NCBI RefSeq assembly: GCF_000764665.1
Contig: NZ_JRGM01000130.1
Location: 102,250-166,249, forward strand
Length of the DNA: 64,000 bases
Source of the DNA: Aeromonas lacus
Lineage (GTDB): Bacteria; Pseudomonadota; Gammaproteobacteria; Enterobacterales; Aeromonadaceae
Direction of reading: 5' to 3'
In this document: positions 34,629-44,562 of the stretch, piece after piece
Position numbering within the stretch: the stretch's first letter is position 1
How the letters are laid out: every line of letters begins with the position of its first letter
The notes under the pieces: model-generated
The model's input: the letters and a program-made list of their open reading frames with translations, nothing else
The model's database searches: none
What the model was told of the DNA's origin: nothing
Program-made: the position numbers and the translations under genes

Positions 34629-35409
34629 TGTTGATTTCTCCTGCACGAACCTTGGCCAGGAAAGGACCGAAGCCCTTGGGACCCATCCAGAAGTCGAAGG
34701 TATGCTGTACGCCGTTACCGGTCAGAGTGGCACCGGAGAGACCGTCGATCTCGTGCTCGGAGCCCGCCGGAGCGTGACCCTTGATGACGCGCAGCGCCGG
34801 CATGCCATCCTGATCGAACAGCTTCTTGCCGACAAACAGCTCACGCCAGGCCGGATTCTCGATTTCACCGCCCAGACCCGGGGTTTCACCGTGGTCGTAG
34901 TAGGTGATGCCCTTGATGGTCTGGCCATCAGCGGCAACGGCGACGAAGGCATACATGGTCGACCACAGACCCTGACCGTAGATGGGCAGGATGATGTTGT
35001 CGATCTTGCCTTCGGCATCCTTGGCGAAGAACACCGGAACCAGCTTGGAGATCTGACGCAGACCAGCCTTGTCGTCGGCAGCAGCCAGACGGATGTTTTG
35101 CGCCGGATCTTTGGCCGCCTGCTTGGTATCGAAGTTGTCGGCATCGCCGTCAACAAAGTTACCGGTGGCGAGATCCACCAGACGGGCTTCGATCTTGTCG
35201 CCATACAGCTTGGCCAGATCGCGCTTGGCTACATCGCTGATGTCCACGCCGGCTACGGCGAGAATGTTGCTCTGCTTGTCCAGCGCCTTGTTCTCCTCTT
35301 GGGTAGAACGCAGGCCAACGGCAGCAACGGATACCACGATGGAACAGGCCAGGCAGAGGCCGGTTACCACGCTGATGGTGCCGAGGGTTGAGTCTTTATT
35401 AAACGCCAC
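34621..35409 (-). CDS. nqrC: Na+-translocating NADH:quinone reductase subunit C
   Basis: A 262-aa subunit with one N-terminal membrane helix ([25 protein letters not shown]) and a periplasmic FMN-binding domain whose SGAT motif (GLSGATLTG) carries the threonine flavinylated by ApbE. I chose the GTG at 35407-35409 because GGAGG is correctly spaced and the N-terminus then aligns with other NqrC proteins; it overlaps nqrB by 11 bases. Confidence 0.94.
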   Translation of the reverse strand: MAFNKDSTLGTISVVTGLCLACSIVVSVAAVGLRSTQEENKALDKQSNILAVAGVDISDVAKRDLAKLYGDKIEARLVDLATGNFVDGDADNFDTKQAAKDPAQNIRLAAADDKAGLRQISKLVPVFFAKDAEGKIDNIILPIYGQGLWSTMYAFVAVAADGQTIKGITYYDHGETPGLGGEIENPAWRELFVGKKLFDQDGMPALRVIKGHAPAGSEHEIDGLSGATLTGNGVQHTFDFWMGPKGFGPFLAKVRAGEINNG

Positions 35410-36628
35410 GAGCAATCCTCCGCTTGATGTTTGCCTGAGCGACGAAGTGGTCAAACAGGGGAGCAAACAGGTTTGCAAACAGAATGGCCAGCATCATGCC
35501 TTCCGGGAACGCCGGATTGACCACGCGAACCAGCACGACCATCACGCCGATCAGGGCGCCGTACCACCACTTGCCCTTGTTGGTAAAGGCGGCGGAAACG
35601 GGGTCGGTTGCCATGAAGGCCATACCGAAGGCAAAACCACCCAGCACCAGATGCCAGTGCCACGGCATGTTGAACATGGGGTTGGTATCGGAACCGATGA
35701 CGTTGAACAGCAGGGAAGTGGCGATCATACCGATCATCACACCGGCGATGATGCGCCAGGAGGCGATGCGCATGTAGACGATCATGGCTGCGCCCAGCAG
35801 GATCATCAGGGTAGAGACTTCACCGATGGAACCCGGCAGGTTCCCCAGGAAAGCGTCCATCCAGCTGATAGCCTGACCGGTTGCACCGTTGATCAGTGCC
35901 ATCTGGCCGCCCTGTGCCCACTGGCTAAGCGCGGTTGCGCCGGAGTAGCCATCGACGGCAACCCATACGGCGTCACCGGAGATCTGGCCCGGGTAGGCGA
36001 AGAACAGGAAGGCACGACCAGCCAGCGCCGGGTTCAGGAAGTTTTTGCCGGTACCACCGAACACTTCCTTGGCCATTACCACACCGAAGGTGATACCCAG
36101 AGCAGCTTGCCACAGGGGCAGCTCGGGCGGCACGATCAGGGCAAACAGGATGGAGGTCACGAAGAAGCCTTCGTTGATCTCGTGCTTGCGTACCATGGCG
36201 AACAGCACTTCCCAGAAGCCACCGACCAGGAAGGCGGTCAGGTAGATGGGGAAGAAGTGGGCGGCGCCGATCATCATCTTGCTGCCAATGCCGGCAACAG
36301 CGGGATCGAGGGAGGCACCCAGCATGGTCGCCAGCGCATATTGCCAGCTGCTGGCACCGGCTGCCGTGCCCATGTGGGCGATCGCGGCAATGGCCTGGTT
36401 ACCAACGTTGTACATGCCCCAGAACATGGCCGGGAACACGGCCAGCCACACCATGATCATCATGCGCTTCAGATCGAGCGCATCACGAACGTGGGAGGCG
36501 TTGCGGGTTACGGAACCCGGGGTGTAGAACAGGGTATACGCCGCTTCGAACAGGGCGTAGTACTTCTCGTACTTTCCACCCGGTTCGAAGTGGTGTTCCA
36601 TTTTTTCAAGAAGTTGCTTGAAACTCAT
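35399..36628 (-). CDS. nqrB: Na+-translocating NADH:quinone reductase subunit B
   Basis: A 409-aa membrane subunit with about ten helices and the covalent FMN motif SGAT in [16 protein letters not shown]. It also binds riboflavin and contributes to the sodium channel and the quinone site. The N-terminus [27 protein letters not shown] is typical. It follows nqrA by three bases. Confidence 0.97.
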   Translation of the reverse strand: MSFKQLLEKMEHHFEPGGKYEKYYALFEAAYTLFYTPGSVTRNASHVRDALDLKRMMIMVWLAVFPAMFWGMYNVGNQAIAAIAHMGTAAGASSWQYALATMLGASLDPAVAGIGSKMMIGAAHFFPIYLTAFLVGGFWEVLFAMVRKHEINEGFFVTSILFALIVPPELPLWQAALGITFGVVMAKEVFGGTGKNFLNPALAGRAFLFFAYPGQISGDAVWVAVDGYSGATALSQWAQGGQMALINGATGQAISWMDAFLGNLPGSIGEVSTLMILLGAAMIVYMRIASWRIIAGVMIGMIATSLLFNVIGSDTNPMFNMPWHWHLVLGGFAFGMAFMATDPVSAAFTNKGKWWYGALIGVMVVLVRVVNPAFPEGMMLAILFANLFAPLFDHFVAQANIKRRIARGV

Positions 36629-36631
36629 CGC

Positions 36632-37975
36632 TTAACCTTCCAGTTCAATCTTGGTCAGGCACTCACGCAAGATGGGGCCGTACTCGGTCTTGCCGGGGCA
36701 GACGAAAGTACAGAGGGCCAAATCTTCCTCATCCAGCTCCAGACAACCCAGTGCCTGAGCACCGTCGGTATCACCGGAGATCATGTCCCGCAGCAGCAGG
36801 GTCGGCAGGATGTCGAGTGGCATCACCCGCTCATAGTTGCCGATAGGCACCATGGCACGGTCACTACCGTTGGTAGTGGTGGTGAAGTTGATCAGCTTGC
36901 CCTTCATCAGATGAGAAAGGGTGGTGCGGGTGATGGAGAACTTGTTGGCGCTGGGGTTGATCCAGCCCAGGAACTCTTTCTCGCGACCTTCGCCCAGTAC
37001 GCAAACCTGATTGTGGTAGCGACCCAGATAGTCGTGAACACCGTCAGCCTTGGCACCGCTCAGCAGAGAACCGGAGATGATGCGGTTTTCGTCAGCGCGC
37101 AGCTCGTTGTTGGTGAGCTGGCTGATGCAGGCACCCATGCGGGTACGCAGCAGACGCGGCTTGAGCACGTTCGGGCCTGCCAGAGCGATCACCTTGTCAG
37201 TGAAGATTTGGCCGGTGGTGAACAGCTTGCCGAATGCGATCACGTCCTGATAGTTGATGTGCCACTGCACCTTGGTGCTGCTGACCGGATCCAGGAAGTG
37301 GATGTGGGTACCTGGCAGACCGGCAGGATGCGGGCCAACAAAGATCTCTTCCTTGACCTTGGCCAGAGGAGAGTGAGGCAGGCTGCCTTCGCCCTTGCAG
37401 ACATAGACGGTGCCGTCGGTCAGACGAGTCAGCACGGCCAGACCGTCGAGGAACGCCTGAGACTGCTCCTTGATGATCAGCTCTGCGTTGGCGGCCAGCG
37501 GGTTGGTGTCCATGGCGGTCACAAAGATGGCTCGCGGGGCTGTGCCTACCGCGGGAACTTTGCTGAAGGGACGAGTGCGCAGCGCGGTCCACTGGCCGGA
37601 TGCAAGCAGGATCTCCTGCACTTTGCTGCGCTCGAGCTTGGCCAGCTCGGCAGAGGCAAAGTGCTCGAAGGTAACCTGTTCATCGGAGCCGTCCAGGTCG
37701 ATGACCACGGACTGGAGAACACGTTTGGCACCACGGTTGATCTCTGAGACCACACCGGTGGCGGGAGCTGTGAATTTAACGCCCGGATTCTTCTTGTCTT
37801 CGAAGAGCTCCTGACCTTTGATGACGCGATCACCTACTTTGACGAACATAGTAGGTCGCATCCCCACGAACTCCTCGCCCAGTGTAGCAACACGGGTGAT
37901 GGCGGGGCCATCGTAGATTACTTGCTCTGGCGCACCCAGCACGGGGATGTCCAGTCCTCTTTTGATTGTAATCAT
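36632..37975 (-). CDS. nqrA: Na+-translocating NADH:quinone reductase subunit A
   Basis: A 447-aa peripheral subunit beginning [14 protein letters not shown], with [17 protein letters not shown] and [17 protein letters not shown] as in Vibrio NqrA, where it takes part in ubiquinone reduction. The ATG at 37975 aligns with the family start although its ribosome site is weak; an in-frame GTG lies four codons upstream. It is first in nqrABCDEF-apbE-nqrM. Confidence 0.96.
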   Translation of the reverse strand: MITIKRGLDIPVLGAPEQVIYDGPAITRVATLGEEFVGMRPTMFVKVGDRVIKGQELFEDKKNPGVKFTAPATGVVSEINRGAKRVLQSVVIDLDGSDEQVTFEHFASAELAKLERSKVQEILLASGQWTALRTRPFSKVPAVGTAPRAIFVTAMDTNPLAANAELIIKEQSQAFLDGLAVLTRLTDGTVYVCKGEGSLPHSPLAKVKEEIFVGPHPAGLPGTHIHFLDPVSSTKVQWHINYQDVIAFGKLFTTGQIFTDKVIALAGPNVLKPRLLRTRMGACISQLTNNELRADENRIISGSLLSGAKADGVHDYLGRYHNQVCVLGEGREKEFLGWINPSANKFSITRTTLSHLMKGKLINFTTTTNGSDRAMVPIGNYERVMPLDILPTLLLRDMISGDTDGAQALGCLELDEEDLALCTFVCPGKTEYGPILRECLTKIELEG

Positions 37976-38412
37976 ACTTAATTGCACTACCGTTACGGGA
38001 AGAGAGGTTGGTTAGCGCCGAGAAATACATCACGACGGGTGGTTGAATGAATCGGCATTGCAGCCGTGTCAGGCGGGCTGACACAACGATTATTAAACAT
38101 GCGAGGTCATTCAAAAGCGCCTGAGTTTACCACTCAAGGTGCATTTTTTTCCATGCCAAATGGGCAAAATCCCCGTGGTATCACAAAATTAACCTGCAAT
38201 GAATAATCGCCAAACCCCTTGTAAGTCGTGGTTTTAAAGGTTTTTTATTTGCGTATTGTCGAGGAAAAAGTAGGGGAAGACCTGGATGGGGCAGTCTCAA
38301 ACATCGCCCGGTAAAATTGCACTTCCAGCCCGTCAAAAAGGCTGGAAATGCGCAGGATTTGTTTAATTTATGGCAATTTGCCGATGTTCAGGTTATCGGG
38401 AGGTCAATTCCG
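37976..38412. promoter_or_regulatory. Upstream region of the nqr operon and 3' flank of bolA
   Basis: About 435 bases without a gene. It holds a perfect 7-bp inverted repeat GTGTCAG-GCGGG-CTGACAC (38066-38084), 90 bases before nqrA, that could be an operator or leader hairpin. An A/T-rich stretch around 38090-38280 probably contains the promoter. A second inverted repeat TTCCAGCC/GGCTGGAA (38323-38330, 38340-38347) lies near the bolA end but lacks a T tract. No single promoter is convincing. Confidence 0.5.
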
Positions 38413-38727
38413 TCAGGAGAGCGACGGTTTGCCCACGCAGCTCGGGGTACGCGGGGCATTGCCTTTCTCTTGCCACTCGCTTCCGGTGTAGGTGTGCAGC
38501 GCCAACGCATGAACCGGGCCAGCCAGCTCGTCTGCCAGAATGGCGTTGACCTGGCGATGGCGGGCAAGCAGGCGCTGTCCGGCAAACTGCTCACTGACGA
38601 TGATGACCTTGAAGTGGCTCTCCGAGCCCGGTTCAACCCGATGCATGTGGCTTTCGTTGATCACTTCCAGCAGGCTGGGGGAGAGAGCTGCGGTCAGCTT
38701 GGCTTCGATCAGTTGTTGCATGGTCAT
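38413..38727 (-). CDS. bolA: BolA-family protein
   Basis: A 104-aa BolA protein: [61 protein letters not shown], with the conserved VINESHMH and RHRxVN segments. BolA acts with monothiol glutaredoxins in iron-sulfur handling and affects cell shape and biofilm formation under stress. The ATG at 38727 has GGAAAC upstream. It is divergent from rlmG. Confidence 0.93.
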   Translation of the reverse strand: MTMQQLIEAKLTAALSPSLLEVINESHMHRVEPGSESHFKVIIVSEQFAGQRLLARHRQVNAILADELAGPVHALALHTYTGSEWQEKGNAPRTPSCVGKPSLS

Positions 38728-38933
38728 CTGTGTTGTTTCCGAAACGTGAATGTCGAGCCATTCTATCGGCAGTTGCGGGGCTGAATAACCCCCCTTGCGA
38801 GGGAAATCATCCATGAGCAGCGCGCTCTGACGCGCTTGCAACTGGTGAAATTCCTGCTCCTCGCTAGAATAGCGCCACTTTGCGTCGTCCCTGGCGCCTG
38901 TTATCCGAATCAAGCCGAGGTTGGACTCATCCT

Positions 38934-40067
38934 ATGCAAACCCTTCTCGAGACGCCCCATTGCCAGCTCACGCTCTATCGTTATCCGCGCCTGAGCCAGG
39001 AGACCCTGCAAGCATGGGATGCGGCAGACGAGTATTTGATCAACACGCTGGCGGAGTCGCCGCTTGAGCAGGCTGGCCCCGTCATCATCATGAATGACAG
39101 CTTCGGAGCGCTGACCGCCTTTTTGCACGCTCATGCTCCCTGTTGCGTGACCGACTCCTACATCAGCGAGCGCGGGATCCTGGCCAATATGGCCGAGAAC
39201 GGACTGGATGCCGGCGGGATCATTCTGCAGGATGCGCTGGCGCCGCTGCCGGTTGCCCCCGCGCTGGTGGTAATCAAGGTTTCCAAATATCAGGCGCTGC
39301 TGGAGCAGCAACTGCTGGCGCTGCGGGAGGTGGTGACACCGACGACCCGCGTCATCGCAGCCGGCAAGGCGAAGGATATTCATACCTCGACCCTCAAGCT
39401 GTTCGAAAAGTATCTGGGGCCGACTCGTACCTCGCTGGCCTGGAAAAAAGCGCGCCTCATCCACTGCGAGCCGCAGGCTGACATGCCGGCGCTGGCCAAC
39501 CCCTTTCCGACCGTTTGGCCGCTGGAGGGCTCCGACATGCTCATCCACAACCACGCCAACGTCTTCTCGCGCACCAGTCTCGATATTGGTGCCCGTTTTA
39601 TGCTGGACAATCTGCCCATCCACAGTGCCCGTCAGGTGATCGATCTCGGCTGCGGCAACGGCGTGTTGGGACTCTCGCTGCTGGCGAGGGATCCCGAGGT
39701 AGAGGTGACCTTTATCGATGAGTCCTACATGGCGGTTGACTCGGCCCGGCTCAATGTGGAGCACAATCTGGCCGATGCGTTGCCGCGCGCCCACTTTATG
39801 GTCAACAACTGTCTCGACGGCATCGTGGCCGGTTCGGCGGATCGGATCCTCTGCAATCCCCCCTTCCATCAATTGCAGGCGATCACCGACCATATCGCCT
39901 GGCAGATGTTCTGCGATGCGCACCGGGTGTTGCCTCGGGGGGGCGAACTCTGGATAGTAGGCAACCGTCATCTGGACTATCACAACAAGCTCAAGCGTCT
40001 GTTTGCCAACGCACAAGTCGTTGCGTCGAACAGCAAATTCGTTATTTTGAAAGCCATCAAACGCTAA
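38934..40067 (+). CDS. rlmG: 23S rRNA (guanine1835-N2)-methyltransferase RlmG
   Basis: A 377-aa two-domain methyltransferase of the RsmC/RlmG group. The N-terminal degenerate Rossmann domain is followed by the catalytic domain, with IDLGCGNGVLGLSLL as SAM loop and NPPFHQ as the base-flipping motif. The sequence pattern fits RlmG (YgjO), which methylates G1835 of 23S rRNA, better than RsmC, though the two are close. The ATG at 38934 follows GAGG. Confidence 0.86.
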   Translation: MQTLLETPHCQLTLYRYPRLSQETLQAWDAADEYLINTLAESPLEQAGPVIIMNDSFGALTAFLHAHAPCCVTDSYISERGILANMAENGLDAGGIILQDALAPLPVAPALVVIKVSKYQALLEQQLLALREVVTPTTRVIAAGKAKDIHTSTLKLFEKYLGPTRTSLAWKKARLIHCEPQADMPALANPFPTVWPLEGSDMLIHNHANVFSRTSLDIGARFMLDNLPIHSARQVIDLGCGNGVLGLSLLARDPEVEVTFIDESYMAVDSARLNVEHNLADALPRAHFMVNNCLDGIVAGSADRILCNPPFHQLQAITDHIAWQMFCDAHRVLPRGGELWIVGNRHLDYHNKLKRLFANAQVVASNSKFVILKAIKR

Positions 40068-40076
40068 AGGAAACCC

Positions 40077-40664
40077 ATGATGAAAAAGTCACTCTTGCTG
40101 CTGGCCGCCCTGATGCTGGGCGGGTGTGCCACTCACTGGCCGGAGACGGCGATGCTCAACCCGCAGGTGATCCCCGCCAACCAGCAAGTCTACTCTGGTA
40201 ACCGCATCACCATGGAAGGGGTGGACAAGCGTGAAGCCGCCTATGTCTTCTCCATCAAGTACAAGGAGAAAGCGCCGGTGCTGGTCAACAGCGAACGTCC
40301 GCTCAACCTGCTGATGGCCGAACGGCTGGCGGAAGGGCTGCGCAGTCAGGGGCTGGAAGTGGGTAACAGCGGTACTACCAACCTGACGCTGGTCATCTCC
40401 AACGCCGCGGTCAATGTGGAAGAGAAGACCTTTACCTATGTCACCAAGTCCCGTGTCAGCCTGCAGGTGATCGCCGATTTTCAGGGCAACCGTCTGACCA
40501 AGCAGTTCAACATGTCCTCCAGCAAGGAGAGCCCGAGCGAGCCGGGCATGGCGGATCTGGAGTCCACTCTCAACCTGCAACTGGGTAGCGCACTGCAGCA
40601 GATCATGGCCGACGAGGCGCTGCGCGGTTATCTGAAAGGTCAGCCTGCGACCACAGGGGTGTAA
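40077..40664 (+). CDS. yajG: YajG-family lipoprotein
   Basis: A 195-aa lipoprotein with lipobox LGGC (Cys17) and a YajG body (RPLNLLMAERLAEGLRSQGLEVG, LTLVISNAAVNVEEKTFTYVTKSRVSLQVIAD). The function is unknown; in E. coli it sits beside ampG and bolA, as it nearly does here. AAGGAAA precedes the first ATG. ppiA begins two bases after its stop. Confidence 0.88.
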   Translation: MMKKSLLLLAALMLGGCATHWPETAMLNPQVIPANQQVYSGNRITMEGVDKREAAYVFSIKYKEKAPVLVNSERPLNLLMAERLAEGLRSQGLEVGNSGTTNLTLVISNAAVNVEEKTFTYVTKSRVSLQVIADFQGNRLTKQFNMSSSKESPSEPGMADLESTLNLQLGSALQQIMADEALRGYLKGQPATTGV

Positions 40665-40666
40665 AG

Positions 40667-41242
40667 ATGAAAAAACTCTGGTTGCTGGCCATGTTGATCG
40701 CCCCGCTGGCATTCGCTGGCCCGAAAGTGAAGTTGGAGACCAACCACGGCAATATCGTGGTGGAGCTGGCATCCAAACAGGCACCGCAGACGGTGAAGAA
40801 CTTCCTGCGCTACGTGGCTGATGGCAGCTACGATGGCAGCATCTTCCACCGGGTGATCCAGGACTTCGTGGTGCAGGGCGGCGGTTACAACCAGCAGTTC
40901 CAGCAGTTGCCGACCTATGAACCAGTAGTCAATGAATCCCGTGGTGGCCTGCCCAACAAGCGCGGCACCATCGCCATGGCCCGTACTCAGGCGGTCGATA
41001 GCGCCACTCGCCAGTTCTATTTCAATCTGGTCGACAACAACAACCTCAACGCCGATGGTGGTGCCGGTTACACGGTATTTGGTCAGGTGGTGCAGGGGAT
41101 GGAAGTGCTCGACAAGCTGGCGCAGGTACAGACTGGCTACAGCCCCATTCTGCGTGCCAACGACGTGCCGACCAGCCCCATCATCCTGAAGAAGGTGGTG
41201 TTGCTGGCTGAACCCCCGGTAGAGAAGAAAGCCAAGAAATAG
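40667..41242 (+). CDS. ppiA: Periplasmic peptidyl-prolyl cis-trans isomerase (cyclophilin)
   Basis: A 191-aa cyclophilin with signal peptide KKLWLLAMLIAPLAFA, then VKLETNHGNIVVELASKQAPQTVKNFL, FHRVIQDFVVQGGG (catalytic Arg), AMARTQAVDSATRQFYFN and VFGQVVQGMEVLD. It speeds prolyl isomerisation of exported proteins. It is inserted between yajG and ampG, unlike in E. coli. Confidence 0.92.
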   Translation: MKKLWLLAMLIAPLAFAGPKVKLETNHGNIVVELASKQAPQTVKNFLRYVADGSYDGSIFHRVIQDFVVQGGGYNQQFQQLPTYEPVVNESRGGLPNKRGTIAMARTQAVDSATRQFYFNLVDNNNLNADGGAGYTVFGQVVQGMEVLDKLAQVQTGYSPILRANDVPTSPIILKKVVLLAEPPVEKKAKK

Positions 41243-41292
41243 GTGCCAGTTTTCCCTGCCGCGCCGTCTTTGGCTGGTTTGGTAATTGTTTT

Positions 41293-41323
41293 AAAGGCTC
41301 ACCCCGTTCGGGGTTAGCCTTTT
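41293..41323 (+). terminator. Terminator after ppiA
   Basis: AAAGGCT-C-ACCCC / GGGGT-T-AGCCTTT hairpin with one mismatch and a GTTC loop, ending in T4. Confidence 0.8.
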
Positions 41324-41406
41324 GTTCATCTCTCTCCCTGCCTTGGCTATCGCGCCTCAACCTGCCAAAATGGCGCACTTTTCCCAGATTCGTCAGGTAG
41401 TTCAAC

Positions 41407-42780
41407 ATGATCCGCAAGCCGAGCTGGCGAGAATCCCTCGCCGTTTATCTCGAACCCAGAGTGCTGATCCTTTTTGCCATGGGCTTCTCATCGGGTCTGC
41501 CCCTGTTGCTGGTCTTTGGCACCCTCTCTTACTGGCTGCGGGAAGCGGATGTCAGCCTGACCGATATCGGTTACATGAGCTGGGTGGCGCTGGCCTACGG
41601 CTTCAAATGGCTGTGGTCGCCACTGGTGGATCGCATGCCGTTGCCACTGCTCTCTACCCTGCTGGGGCGTCGCCGCAGCTGGATGCTCTTCTCCCAACTG
41701 CTGATCTCCGGTGCGCTGGTCGGTATGGCGTTTTGCGATCCCAAGAGCGGTTTAACCCAGCTGGCATTGTTCGCCCTGCTGGTGGCGTTTGCCTCGGCGA
41801 CGCAGGATATCGTGATCGACGCCTATCGCATCGAGTCGGCACCGGAGCGGCTGCAGGCTGCGATGGCGGCCTCCTACATGACTGGCTACCGGTTGGCGAT
41901 GATCATCGCCGGTGCCGGCGCACTGGCGCTGGCGGCCTGGTTTGGCAGCAACAGCGGGTATGACTATCACGGCTGGCAGGTGACCTATCTGCTGATGGCC
42001 GCGCTGATGTCCCTTGGGGTGATTACAACCCTCTTGTGTCATGAACCGGAAATCGATCTGGCGGGACAGAGCCAGCAGCAGGGGGAACGCAAGGCTCTGT
42101 TGCTGGCTCGTGGCTGGCCTGCCCCGCTGGCCAGTGCCGGAGCCTGGGGTTATGAGGCGGTCTGGAGCCCCTTTGCCGACTTCTTCCGTCGTTACGGTCA
42201 CTCGGCAATGCTGATCCTGGCGCTTATCGCCTGTTATCGGGTTGCCGATGTGGTGATGGGGGTGATGTCCAACAGCTTCTATGTGGATATGCAGTTCAGC
42301 AAGACCGAGGTGGCCACCATCACCAAGGTATTCGGGGTGATCATGACGCTGGTGGGGGCCGCCGTGGGGGGCGTGCTGGTGATGCGGTTTGGCACATTGC
42401 GCATTTTGTTTCTTGGCGCGCTGCTCACTGCCAGTACCAACCTGCTGTTCGCTCTGCTCCATCAGGTGGGCCACAATCTGGAGCTGCTGACGCTGATCAT
42501 TTCCCTCGACAACCTCAGCGCCGGTATCGCGACCGCTGCGTTTGTCACCTATCTCTCGAGCCTTACCAATGTCGCCTTTTCGGCGACCCAGTACGCCCTG
42601 TTCAGCTCCGTGATGTTGCTGTTGCCCAAACTGCTGGCCGGTTTTTCCGGACAAATCGTGGAGCAGATTGGCTACAGTGCCTTCTTTGTTGGAACCAGTT
42701 TATTGGGCTTGCCTGTGTTGTTGTTGATTGTGCTAGTAGCCAGAAAGGGGAGTGAGTTGCTCTCAGCGGCTGACAAATAG
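41407..42780 (+). CDS. ampG: Muropeptide permease AmpG
   Basis: A 457-aa MFS transporter with 12 predicted helices and typical AmpG blocks: PRVLILFAMGFSSGLPLLLVFGTLSYWLREADVSLTDIG, FKWLWSPLVDRMPLP, FASATQDIVIDAYRIE. It imports anhydromuropeptides (GlcNAc-anhMurNAc peptides) for cell-wall recycling and thereby controls ampC-type beta-lactamase induction, relevant in Aeromonas. It has its own start after the ppiA terminator. Confidence 0.93.
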   Translation: MIRKPSWRESLAVYLEPRVLILFAMGFSSGLPLLLVFGTLSYWLREADVSLTDIGYMSWVALAYGFKWLWSPLVDRMPLPLLSTLLGRRRSWMLFSQLLISGALVGMAFCDPKSGLTQLALFALLVAFASATQDIVIDAYRIESAPERLQAAMAASYMTGYRLAMIIAGAGALALAAWFGSNSGYDYHGWQVTYLLMAALMSLGVITTLLCHEPEIDLAGQSQQQGERKALLLARGWPAPLASAGAWGYEAVWSPFADFFRRYGHSAMLILALIACYRVADVVMGVMSNSFYVDMQFSKTEVATITKVFGVIMTLVGAAVGGVLVMRFGTLRILFLGALLTASTNLLFALLHQVGHNLELLTLIISLDNLSAGIATAAFVTYLSSLTNVAFSATQYALFSSVMLLLPKLLAGFSGQIVEQIGYSAFFVGTSLLGLPVLLLIVLVARKGSELLSAADK

Positions 42781-42802
42781 CAAGCGTTTGCGTAGAATCG
42801 GG

Positions 42803-42818
42803 GGTGATTAGATTCACA
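42803..42818 (+). promoter_or_regulatory. CRP-like site upstream of ompK
   Basis: GGTGA-TTAGAT-TCACA matches TGTGA-N6-TCACA in 9 of 10 positions. A TAGAAT -10 candidate at 42869-42874 would place its centre near -70, a class I distance. tsx of E. coli is known to be CRP-controlled. Confidence 0.5.
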
Positions 42819-42937
42819 CTTCCGGATAAAGTTCCCGAGAAGTTGTTTCTCCCCCTATTTTATTTGATTAGAATTCCTCTCGCTCCTTGTGGGCAGGCTA
42901 CGGAAAACCTCAACTAACGCACAAGAGACCAATAAAA

Positions 42938-43780
42938 ATGGCCAAATTTACCAAGACTCTGATCGCTGCCGGCCTGATGGCTGCTGCTGCCACTCCGGCC
43001 TTCGCTGCTGACTACAGCGGTGACATCCACAAGAACGACTTCAAGTGGATGCAGTTCAACGTAATGCACACCATCGACCAGCGTCCTATGAGCGCGAAAG
43101 ATGGTTATAACGACACCTATCTGGAAATGGAATTTGGCGGTCGCTCTGGTCTGTTTGACCTGTATGGTTATGTAGACGTATTTGATATTTTCCAAAGCAG
43201 CCACAGTGACAAACACAATGGCAGCAACATCTTCATGAAGTTTGCACCGCGTCTCTCTCTGGATGCTCTGACCGGTAAAGATCTCTCCTTTGGCCCCGTG
43301 CAGGAACTCTATATTGCCACTTTGAACAACGTTGAAACCGGACACGGTACCGATGGCAATATGATGGAAAACATGATCGGTCTGGGTGCTGATGTGCAAG
43401 TGCCTTGGTTCGGCAAAGTAGGTATGAACCTGTATGCTCGTCATGCAACTGAAAGTGGCTTCGCAGAGGAAGAGGGCGACTGGAACGGTTATCAGTTCTC
43501 AATGAACTGGTTCAAGCCTTTCTACACCTTCTCCAACGGTAGCTTCGTATCCTATCAGGGCTATCTGGATTATCTGTTTGATAAAGATACTCATGGTAAT
43601 GACAACCAGAGCTCCAATGGTCTTGGGACTTTCCATGGTATCTACTGGCACTCCGATCGTTACGCTGTCGGTTACGGCCTGAAGTACTTCAACGAAATTT
43701 ATGGTATCAACAATGGTGCGTTTGGTGGTCTGAGCACTACCGGTTTCGGTCACTACTTCTCTGTTACCTACAAGTTCTAA
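42938..43780 (+). CDS. ompK: Nucleoside-specific channel protein OmpK/Tsx family
   Basis: A 280-aa outer membrane barrel with signal peptide ending PAFA, then ADYSGDIHKNDFKWMQFNVMH. Blocks FGGRSGLFDLYGYVDVFDI, FMKFAPRLSLDALTGKDLSFGPVQELYIATL and YWHSDRYAVGYGLKYFNEIYG match Vibrio OmpK, the KVP40 phage receptor and Tsx relative. It probably passes nucleosides. It ends in the barrel signature TYKF. The ATG at 42938 follows AAGAGA. Confidence 0.9.
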   Translation: MAKFTKTLIAAGLMAAAATPAFAADYSGDIHKNDFKWMQFNVMHTIDQRPMSAKDGYNDTYLEMEFGGRSGLFDLYGYVDVFDIFQSSHSDKHNGSNIFMKFAPRLSLDALTGKDLSFGPVQELYIATLNNVETGHGTDGNMMENMIGLGADVQVPWFGKVGMNLYARHATESGFAEEEGDWNGYQFSMNWFKPFYTFSNGSFVSYQGYLDYLFDKDTHGNDNQSSNGLGTFHGIYWHSDRYAVGYGLKYFNEIYGINNGAFGGLSTTGFGHYFSVTYKF

Positions 43781-43796
43781 TCAAACTTCAGGTGCA

Positions 43797-43826
43797 AAAA
43801 AACCGGAGCCTTGGCTCCGGTTTTTT
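43797..43826. terminator. Terminator between ompK and yajQ
   Basis: AAAAACCGGAGCC-TT-GGCTCCGGTTTTTT, with A and T tracts on both sides; serves ompK and possibly the converging yajQ. Confidence 0.88.
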
Positions 43827-43880
43827 ATTTTCGCGCTTATGCGTGACACGCTCGATTGAGGCGCCACGCAACAGAATGAT

Positions 43881-44363
43881 TTAGTCGCGGAAATTCTGGA
43901 ACTGCATCGGCTGGCCCAGCTCGGCGCCACGCACCATCGCCATCACCTCTTGCAGGTCGTCACGCTTTTTGCCGGTGACGCGCACTTCATCACCCTGGAT
44001 GGCTGCCTGCACCTTGATCTTGGAATCTTTGATCAGTTTGACCAGCTTCTTGGCCACTTCTTTGTCGATCCCCTGCTTGAACTTGACGGTCAGATGGAAG
44101 CGCTTGCCGGAGTGAACGGAATCGCCCACGTCCATCGAGCTGTTTTCGATATTGCGCTTGAGCAGGGCGCCACGCAGGATTTCAACCATCTGCTTGAGCT
44201 GGAAATCGGCATCCGCCTCCAGCTTGACCTCTTCCTTGTTCAACTCGAAGCTGGCTTCTACCCCACGAAAATCGAAACGGGTGGCCAGTTCACGATTGGC
44301 GTTGTCGACGGCGTTCAACACCTCGTTCATTTTGACTTCAGAGACAATATCGAATGACGGCAT
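43881..44363 (-). CDS. yajQ: YajQ family nucleotide-binding protein
   Basis: A 160-aa protein with the full YajQ pattern ([34 protein letters not shown]..., [20 protein letters not shown] end). YajQ-type proteins have two RRM-like folds; the Xanthomonas homologue binds cyclic di-GMP, which is notable given the cyclase genes near 57-61 kb. The ATG at 44363 follows GAGGAG. It is divergent from panE. Confidence 0.93.
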   Translation of the reverse strand: MPSFDIVSEVKMNEVLNAVDNANRELATRFDFRGVEASFELNKEEVKLEADADFQLKQMVEILRGALLKRNIENSSMDVGDSVHSGKRFHLTVKFKQGIDKEVAKKLVKLIKDSKIKVQAAIQGDEVRVTGKKRDDLQEVMAMVRGAELGQPMQFQNFRD

Positions 44364-44444
44364 AGCCGGGCTCCTCATGTTGCGTTATCGGGGGCCAAAT
44401 CTACCAGAAATAAGGCAAATTTGCTGATTTTGATGGGGCTGCTC

Positions 44445-44469
44445 TGCTAGAATCCTGTGCGCACAGGAT
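44445..44469 (+). promoter_or_regulatory. panE promoter overlapping an 18-bp palindrome
   Basis: The extended -10 TGC-TAGAAT (44445-44453) runs into a perfect 18-bp palindrome ATCCTGTGCGCACAGGAT (44452-44469), which would sit on the transcription start. This is a natural repressor position. Confidence 0.55.
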
Positions 44470-44470
44470 G

Positions 44471-44546
44471 GGTGGACCCGATAGTGTCCGCCAGCGACAG
44501 CTTCACTTATCCCCGGTAACAGGTTGAGAGGATTGCAACCCTTACC
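44471..44546 (+). promoter_or_regulatory. Structured leader of panE-yajL
   Basis: Two hairpins precede panE. GGTGGAC/GTCCGCC (44471-44477, 44486-44492) has one wobble. A longer one has GGTAA/TTACC (44515-44519, 44542-44546) enclosing GGTTG/CAACC (44522-44526, 44536-44540) with loop AGAGGATTG. Its 3' side ends 16 bases before the ATG. No known riboswitch class fits completely. Confidence 0.4.
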
Positions 44547-44562
44547 CTGACAGAGTCACACC

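Noticed and set aside
35069..37747. 892-codon open frame opposite nqrC-nqrB-nqrA
   Set aside because: A product of high-GC codon bias antisense to three well-conserved genes.
44509..44556. TPP-riboswitch-like string before panE (TTGAGAGG...AACCCTTACCCTGA)
   Set aside because: It recalls CTGAGA...ACCC...CCTGA, but the GGGGTGC arm and the TAATGCCAGCG part are missing, and the paired segments do not form the TPP junction. A hairpin leader is the safer description.
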